From positions 1-15,653 of the forward strand of contig CAZSDG010000021.1 of NCBI GenBank assembly GCA_964605575.1: a stretch of DNA of 15,653 bases, in the 5' to 3' direction. The DNA is from JAAZHN01 sp964605575 (GTDB lineage Bacteria > Bacillota_I > Bacilli_A > RF39 > UBA660). The notes below the pieces were generated by a model. It searched no databases. It was not told the DNA's origin and worked only from the letters and a program-made list of their open reading frames with translations. Both the position numbers and the translations under genes were made by a program. How positions within the stretch are numbered: position 1 is the first letter of the stretch; each line of letters starts with the position of its first letter. Below, piece by piece: positions 8,349 to 13,953 of this stretch.

Positions 8349-8380
8349 AAAAAAATAAGGATAATTAATACCCTTATTTT
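8349..8380 (-). terminator. Intrinsic terminator of the S1-P2 unit
   Basis: On the - strand AAAATAAGG (8380-8372) pairs perfectly with CCTTATTTT (8360-8352), nine base pairs that may extend by a few weak pairs into the loop. A run of seven T (8355-8349) follows. It starts ten bases after the P2 stop codon and abuts the possible tRNA -10 box. Confidence 0.75.
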
Positions 8381-8390
8381 AAATTTATTA

Positions 8391-11300
8391 TTAATCTTCT
8401 TCAGATCTTCCATTAATTACTGGAATTGATAGTGACTTGGTTTGTTCCTCAATTTTTTTAGATTCACTATTATACACTTTCCATTTTGAACGTGAATTTG
8501 CTAGATCCTCTGAATTCATGTATTTATCCAAGAATGGACTTGTACAATCATTTCCATCAGCATTACATCTTAGACCAAACTCTGCATAACTTTTTGTCTT
8601 ATTATAATTCTTAAATTCTTTGATTAGGTTTGCACTCAATACTATTGAGTATTCAGGAGCTCCTAAATAGATGCTATCGCCATCTTCGGTGATTTTTTCA
8701 ATTGCTGCTAAGCCTTTATCTGTTTTCCAGTTAGAACCAAGTTCTCTGTCGGCAGGATTGATGTTTGAATTTTCAATCATTCTTGCATATGGCTTATAGA
8801 ATGAATCTTTTATTTCACCAGATCCTTTTTCAATACTGATATAACATTGGTCATCATCTGCTGGACATATTATTAAGTTATCAATACATTTAATTGTGTG
8901 ACAAATTATTTCATTACCAACAAAGTAATTACATTCATAAGTTGTACCACCATTAATTTCCGAGAATATTGGTAATAATCTATTTCTTTTTCCTAAGCTA
9001 ACTAAGTCGAAACTATAATTATATTTTCCAGCCCTAGTCATGATACTTACTGGAAGCCCATATCCTAAATAGTTATACGCATTGTTTGAAGCTACAGCCA
9101 TATACTCTGGAGTATCTTTTGTTGTAACATCACCATTAGGTTTTAAAGAATATATTTCTGTTCCAACGCCGTATGATACTTCAGAATTAGCAGCATTGTA
9201 CGCATTGTCATAAAATGTTATCGATACACTTTCAGTATTATGATCATTACTATAACTAGAACCTGATGAATTTGTAGTAACAGTTTTTATTTCTTCGATA
9301 AAGATTGGAATAGTTCTGGTTGTCGTCTCATTATCATTACAATTCATTCCTTCTTTTGAATGTGCACAATATTGAATTTGTGATGTAGTTGGTGCAATTT
9401 CTGTCTTTGGTTCAAGTTTTATCTTGCTAACTATTTTCTTAAAGTTCGGATTTGTTCTTTCCATTTCATCGTATGCAAATCCTTCTACTTTAGGCATATC
9501 AGTTGAGGTATAATTATTATCAAATTCAAGGCAACTAGTATATAAATTAATAGAATTTTTAATTTCCCTAACTGTTGTGAAGTATTCTACCTTTTTTTCT
9601 TCAGCAATTTCTATTTGTTCAGTAATTATCCTGGTTAATGTCACAAGTTTTTCTTCTAATTTATTTAAACATAGCTCAACTTCTGTACCAGGATCAAAAT
9701 CAGGATCAGGATCAGGATCAGAACCAGAACCAGGACTACTACAAGGAGCTTTATCTCTTTTATAAGTTATTCTTTCACATAAAACACCAGATTTATAACC
9801 ATCAACATATGCAGTTTTTTCATCCATTCTAGATTTTTGAGAATTAGCAAAACTATAACTTATATCAATATCTTCATCTAAACATTTTTCATTTTTTTGG
9901 TTAAATTTTTGGACAGGTGTTATTGCTTTCCAATCTGTATATTGAACCGTATTACTTATATAAGTATTGTCACTTTTAGCTGTTTTCGTATCTTCGCATA
10001 TTCTTGTTTCAAGCTCATGCTTATTACCTTTTTTATATTGCCAATAATCACCTGTAAATATTTTTTCTTTCAAAATATCTAAATTTTCGATTTCAAGTTC
10101 TTTTTTGAATAATTCTTCCATTTCTTCCAGTGTCATTTCATTTACTTTATCCATTATTTCTTGTGGAACAAACTCAATAACCAACACTTGAGTTGTGCTA
10201 TTATTGCCACTAGATTGTGATTGAGAATTATTTCCTTCTGATTCATCGCCCATAGCAACATAACTATTTGATAAGTAACTATTTGTTTGGATCTTAGCTC
10301 CATCAGGGACTTTCAATTTACCTGCTGTAACATGGCAGTATACGTCAGGAACAGGAACTAGTGGTCCGTATGAAAATGACAACTCAGTATTACTCATTGA
10401 ATAAGATGTTCCAATATTCCACAAACCATTATCACAAGTTAAGGTTTTAGGTAAAATTTGATATCCGTTTCCTTGAGTATCGTATTGTATTATTCCGCCA
10501 AAATTTATTCTTGCTGTTGATATTACACCAATTTTATTTGCCCAATCTTCATATTTTAATACTTGTTTGTTTTCAGAACCATCTAAATGAACATATAGCT
10601 TTAATCTCCATTGGAACACTTGATTAAAAAGGTTATAATCGTACTTTTGATAATTAGCATTAGCCGTACAAATAACATCACCAGTCATCGATGATGCTGT
10701 GATACCATCTGCCTTTTTAGCAACTAGAGCAGATTGTGGATTGCATTTTATTGAATTAGCATCAATCAAATAATTATTGCCACGCTCATCAACAAACGTA
10801 CTAGCCGAGAATTTCATTACAGCCGTTTTCATACCTGAGGCTTTTTTTGACGTTTCTTCAAGATATCGACTTTTAACAACTACATCTGTGGGAGCATTTA
10901 ATAAGTTAACCGTTAAACGAAGCTTATACTGATTATCATCATTCGTTACAACGAATGCTGGTACCCTACATTCAACATCGCTTTCAACTCCATTAAATAC
11001 AATTTCCGTATGCCCAATATTCATACTATCAAATTTACCTGAACAAATTTTTCTATTGAATTCTAGTGTATACTTACTATTATTAGCATCGGTAACTCCA
11101 TTTATATTATATTTTACCGTGATTTTCTTATTAGAGTCTATAGTACCAGTATAAATTGGATTCGTAAGTTTGGTTCCATCAAACGTATAGAAAGTTACTT
11201 TTCCAGAATAACCAGAATCAGCTTGTTTTTTAACAGTAACGATACAAAGAAGATTTCTAGTTATTTTTGTAATATTAATATTTGTTCCGCTCACTGAAAG

Positions 11301-13154
11301 ATTATCATAACCAGCTTTCGGGTCGCATTCAACTTTTATAACATCAGGATATGCTGATGTGAAAGATGCACTTTGCGTCAAATCTTTCGATTCAGTTGTA
11401 GTAACTTTTTCCTTTGAAATATCGGTATTTTCACCTTCATAACGATATGCATAATTTACTGTATATGAATTGGTCGAAACAGTTAAATCTGTTTTAAGAT
11501 CACAGACAACATCACTTTTCATATTATTAACAGTAATAACCCCGCTATTAAAGCTTTGATTTTTTGGATCACTTGGATTACAGCTAAAAGCAGCTTTTTC
11601 ATAAGAACTATATCCGCCAGCTGTTACAACTTGAACAGTAGAGCCTATATTTCTTGGTGCGCTTTTATGTGTGTTTGAACTAATAATTTTTCCATCTTTA
11701 CTAAGAACATTAACTGTTAAAGTATATCTTGTTTCTGTATTAGCCGATTCCATTAATTCGGGTTTATTTATTAATAAACCGATTAAAATAATTTTAATAG
11801 ATCTCGAGATATCAACATCATTAGCTAGTTTCCATTTAGAATATTTACAACAAATTTCGCTTTCCTTATCATTATCATATGTTCCAATATGGAAACCACC
11901 TTTTGGTGTTCCGAAATTATGGACAACACCTTTACTTGTCTCCGCATAAATATTTTTATAACTTTGATTTAAATTACTAAATGTTGATTGATTTAGACCA
12001 ACATTTTTTGCTGAATTGCCCTCAGCAATAATATTCTCAACCAGTTTATTAGTTTCTGATTCTTTATTATTAGCAACTGTGTTCTTTATTGCATTACTAT
12101 CAACTATACTAGAAGAAATTTTACCAGTAACACAATCCGTTTCCTTTAATATTTTAAATATTTCAGTTGTTGTCTTTTGAATAGTATCGATAGCACTGTG
12201 ATATGTAATTAAAGCATCATATGCTGTCTTATATAATCCACCAGTAATTTTTTTTGCATCTAAAGTATTAATGTTATTTTTATTATATGCTTTACCATAC
12301 AAGTCTAATGTAAGTTTACCTATATCAGTTTTATAAATACAAGTTCTACTTTGATTAATATATGGCAAATCATTAAGATTCTTATTTCCTAAAATGTATG
12401 GTTTGAAACCAAAATATTGGCCAGAACCAATTCTATATCCAGTTTGGGGATTATAACCAAAACCTTGATAATAAGTCTCGGCATCTTCTTTACAAAAGAC
12501 ACTACAATATGGATTTTCAACAAATGCATCTTGTTCATAATTTTTTCCGGATTTATTCGGTTTTGTTACGCAAGAATAAACATTATTAGAAACTCCTTTT
12601 TCACCAGCTTCATAAATATAACCATCATCTGGTTCACCCATACAAAGGTTTTCGTTATAGTCATCTTGGCAGCCATCAATTTCTACACATTTTCGATTAT
12701 ATTCAATTTCTCCCATAATATTTTTTGCATTTGGGCTGTTACATTCAGCAGTTGGTGAGATATATTCATATGTTGATGTTGAAGAAATAGATCTAGATGG
12801 TGGAAGAGATATACTTGATACAGAGCTTGATGAAACCGAAACAGGATCAATACAATATTTTTTATAATCTGCTGCTCCTAATATTTCTTCTGCGTTAGTA
12901 TCATCACAACTTAACACTACCTCAATAGTTGCTGTAGCGGTAGAACCTTGAATACATACTTTATTATACTGTTCTTCGCCACCCAATTTTTTAGCATCTG
13001 GATGATTACAATTTATTTTCTTTTTTAATGATGATGTTGCTTCTGCAACAAATGAAGATAAATTATATTTTTTTTCTTCAGAAATTCCTTTCTGAACGAA
13101 TAGCAGCGATACTCCTAACAATAATATCATTATGAAGGTTTTGTTCTTTTTCAT
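8391..13154 (-). CDS. 'P2': 1587-residue secreted cysteine-rich protein with inserted Ig-like repeats
   Basis: Signal peptide (about 1-25), then three 19-residue cysteine mini-repeats (49-67, 83-101, 138-156) separated by a Ser-rich linker. The P-family N-domain (162-290) has CSVFCKEDAETYYQGFGYNP and QSRTC as in P3. Residues about 335-1160 are extra relative to P3: five two-cysteine beta repeats (about 476-945), an unrecognised cysteine-bearing part and an Asp-Pro repeat linker (1146-1155). A helical segment (1161-1208) resumes the P family. There follow VEGFAYDE and RTIPIFI, then the core (YSLKPNGDV, LPVSIMT, GKYNYSF, LGK; 1335-1389). A cysteine cluster and the C-domain (NPADRELGSNW, DSIYLGAPEYS, SRSKW; 1466-1558) close it. 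I count 40 cysteines. Its ATG shares one base with the TAA of S1, and AGAGG precedes it, so the two are translationally coupled. Function unknown; surface ectodomain inferred. Confidence 0.9.
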   Translation of the reverse strand: MKKNKTFIMILLLGVSLLFVQKGISEEKKYNLSSFVAEATSSLKKKINCNHPDAKKLGGEEQYNKVCIQGSTATATIEVVLSCDDTNAEEILGAADYKKYCIDPVSVSSSSVSSISLPPSRSISSTSTYEYISPTAECNSPNAKNIMGEIEYNRKCVEIDGCQDDYNENLCMGEPDDGYIYEAGEKGVSNNVYSCVTKPNKSGKNYEQDAFVENPYCSVFCKEDAETYYQGFGYNPQTGYRIGSGQYFGFKPYILGNKNLNDLPYINQSRTCIYKTDIGKLTLDLYGKAYNKNNINTLDAKKITGGLYKTAYDALITYHSAIDTIQKTTTEIFKILKETDCVTGKISSSIVDSNAIKNTVANNKESETNKLVENIIAEGNSAKNVGLNQSTFSNLNQSYKNIYAETSKGVVHNFGTPKGGFHIGTYDNDKESEICCKYSKWKLANDVDISRSIKIILIGLLINKPELMESANTETRYTLTVNVLSKDGKIISSNTHKSAPRNIGSTVQVVTAGGYSSYEKAAFSCNPSDPKNQSFNSGVITVNNMKSDVVCDLKTDLTVSTNSYTVNYAYRYEGENTDISKEKVTTTESKDLTQSASFTSAYPDVIKVECDPKAGYDNLSVSGTNINITKITRNLLCIVTVKKQADSGYSGKVTFYTFDGTKLTNPIYTGTIDSNKKITVKYNINGVTDANNSKYTLEFNRKICSGKFDSMNIGHTEIVFNGVESDVECRVPAFVVTNDDNQYKLRLTVNLLNAPTDVVVKSRYLEETSKKASGMKTAVMKFSASTFVDERGNNYLIDANSIKCNPQSALVAKKADGITASSMTGDVICTANANYQKYDYNLFNQVFQWRLKLYVHLDGSENKQVLKYEDWANKIGVISTARINFGGIIQYDTQGNGYQILPKTLTCDNGLWNIGTSYSMSNTELSFSYGPLVPVPDVYCHVTAGKLKVPDGAKIQTNSYLSNSYVAMGDESEGNNSQSQSSGNNSTTQVLVIEFVPQEIMDKVNEMTLEEMEELFKKELEIENLDILKEKIFTGDYWQYKKGNKHELETRICEDTKTAKSDNTYISNTVQYTDWKAITPVQKFNQKNEKCLDEDIDISYSFANSQKSRMDEKTAYVDGYKSGVLCERITYKRDKAPCSSPGSGSDPDPDPDFDPGTEVELCLNKLEEKLVTLTRIITEQIEIAEEKKVEYFTTVREIKNSINLYTSCLEFDNNYTSTDMPKVEGFAYDEMERTNPNFKKIVSKIKLEPKTEIAPTTSQIQYCAHSKEGMNCNDNETTTRTIPIFIEEIKTVTTNSSGSSYSNDHNTESVSITFYDNAYNAANSEVSYGVGTEIYSLKPNGDVTTKDTPEYMAVASNNAYNYLGYGLPVSIMTRAGKYNYSFDLVSLGKRNRLLPIFSEINGGTTYECNYFVGNEIICHTIKCIDNLIICPADDDQCYISIEKGSGEIKDSFYKPYARMIENSNINPADRELGSNWKTDKGLAAIEKITEDGDSIYLGAPEYSIVLSANLIKEFKNYNKTKSYAEFGLRCNADGNDCTSPFLDKYMNSEDLANSRSKWKVYNSESKKIEEQTKSLSIPVINGRSEED
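9691..9732. repeat. Hexanucleotide tandem repeat (GGATCA-type) in P2
   Basis: Seven consecutive hexamers, GGATCA AAATCA GGATCA then GGATCA twice more and GAACCA twice, encode an alternating Asp-Pro and Ser-Gly linker just before the helical segment of P2. Since the unit is six bases, copy number changes would keep the frame and only alter linker length. Confidence 0.85.
10320..11729 (-). repeat. Five two-cysteine beta repeats inside P2, same family as those in L
   Basis: Approximate units by residue of P2: 476-553, 562-640, 648-733, 741-830, 845-945, with cysteine pairs 525/551, 610/637, 704/729, 804/829 and 907/940. Closing motifs such as ITVNNMKSDVVCDL and IVFNGVESDVECRV match ITINNLKSDVLCIV of L. 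This repeat block is absent from P3 and sits within the region where P2 is expanded. Confidence 0.75.
12687..13010 (-). repeat. Three cysteine mini-repeats at the N-terminus of P2
   Basis: Residues 49-67 (CNHPDAKKLGGEEQYNKVC), 83-101 (CDDTNAEEILGAADYKKYC) and 138-156 (CNSPNAKNIMGEIEYNRKC) fit C-x4-A-x4-G-x3-Y-x3-C with exactly 19 residues each. Related units occur inside P1. They look like small helical units each closed by one disulfide (inference). Confidence 0.85.
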
Positions 13155-13792
13155 TAAATTATTCCTCTTTCTTTCATCTTGTTATTTTCTTTATATTTTA
13201 TGATTATTACAATAATCAATATAATTACCATAACTATTCCTAAACCCATCAATATATACTCTATTGGAATTTTATCAATGTCTTTCTGAATCGGTTTGGA
13301 AGATACAATCTCACTACTTGATGTACTTGAAACTTCTTCACACTTAACTTCATCGTTTGAATATAATAATTTTACGCAACATTTATCTCTTGGGTTTTCC
13401 TTACAAAAATCATTGTCAAACTTTACATTATATTTTGGAATAAATATTTCGATTTTTCTAAGTGGGGAGTTACTACATTGTCGATCCGCTAAATATATTT
13501 CATAACTTTTTCGATGAACATAGTTAATATCATACTCTTTGATTTTTAATTGACTGCCGGGTGCATAATATCTTTCAGTTGAATCATCAGTATTTATTAA
13601 CATCATTTCATTAGTTAGATTAAATAAACTAGCCTCCATATACTTTTCTGTTTCAGTAACGACAAGATCAACATTATATACAATCTTATTAGCTTGATTA
13701 ATGTATTCTCTTACTTCTTGTGGACTACAAGTTTTGGCTTGAACATTCACACTTAGCAGAAACATACTAGCAAAAAATAATACTAAAATCAT
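13154..13792 (-). CDS. 'S1': small exported protein with C-terminal membrane anchor (paralogue of S2)
   Basis: 212 residues: signal sequence (1-19, ending VQA, with no basic residue at its start), an ectodomain with six cysteines (22, 106, 130, 138, 139, 151), a Ser-rich juxtamembrane stretch (155-165), one membrane segment (about 177-199) and a basic tail ending in ERGII. It matches S2 in length, topology, the FNLT(N/D)(E/K)M motif (57-63), four cysteine positions and the tail [DE]-R-G-[IL]. The ATG at 13792 is used because the frame is closed just upstream by TAA; the only good ribosome binding site lies 15 bases away, in front of a three-codon ORF (separate entry). S1 is the first gene of a unit with P2, which starts within its stop codon. 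An anchor or assembly partner for P2 is inferred; no known family. Confidence 0.86.
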   Translation of the reverse strand: MILVLFFASMFLLSVNVQAKTCSPQEVREYINQANKIVYNVDLVVTETEKYMEASLFNLTNEMMLINTDDSTERYYAPGSQLKIKEYDINYVHRKSYEIYLADRQCSNSPLRKIEIFIPKYNVKFDNDFCKENPRDKCCVKLLYSNDEVKCEEVSSTSSSEIVSSKPIQKDIDKIPIEYILMGLGIVMVIILIIVIIIKYKENNKMKERGII

Positions 13793-13813
13793 TTATTCAC
13801 ACATCTTTCACCT
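13793..13813 (-). promoter_or_regulatory. Leader with ribosome binding site and three-codon ORF abutting the S1 start
   Basis: AGGTGA (13813-13808) is followed three bases later by ATG TGT GAA TAA (13804-13793), in frame with and directly touching the ATG of S1 (13792). The site is too close to the first ATG for ideal spacing and rather far from the second. S1 may be reached by re-initiation. Alternatively the TAA replaced a Lys codon (AAA) in an originally longer signal peptide. Confidence 0.5.
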
Positions 13814-13826
13814 AGTATTTAATGTA

Positions 13827-13855
13827 ATTATAACAATATTAAACTTTTTTGTAAA
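13827..13855 (-). promoter_or_regulatory. Promoter of the S1-P2 unit
   Basis: TTTACA (13855-13850), a 17-base spacer and a perfect TATAAT (13832-13827) preceded by TGT, an extended -10. Transcription should start near 13820, giving a short leader that holds the AGGTGA at 13813-13808. A further TTGACT lies upstream (13868-13863) without a well-spaced -10. The stretch 13869-13913 is AT-rich and otherwise featureless. Confidence 0.75.
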
Positions 13856-13913
13856 CATAAATAGTCAACTTTTACTAAATATATTTATTAATAACTAAAT
13901 TAAAAAAATCACA

Positions 13914-13946
13914 AAAAAAATATACATGAAGAATGTATATTTTTTT
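13914..13946 (-). terminator. Intrinsic terminator of the P1 gene
   Basis: ATACAT and ATGTAT form a stem around a five-base loop, extended by A-runs and T-runs on both sides to about 14 pairs, with a T tract on the - strand side. It begins eight bases after the P1 stop codon. By symmetry it could also work on the + strand, where no gene is seen. Confidence 0.8.
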
Positions 13947-13953
13947 ATATCAT

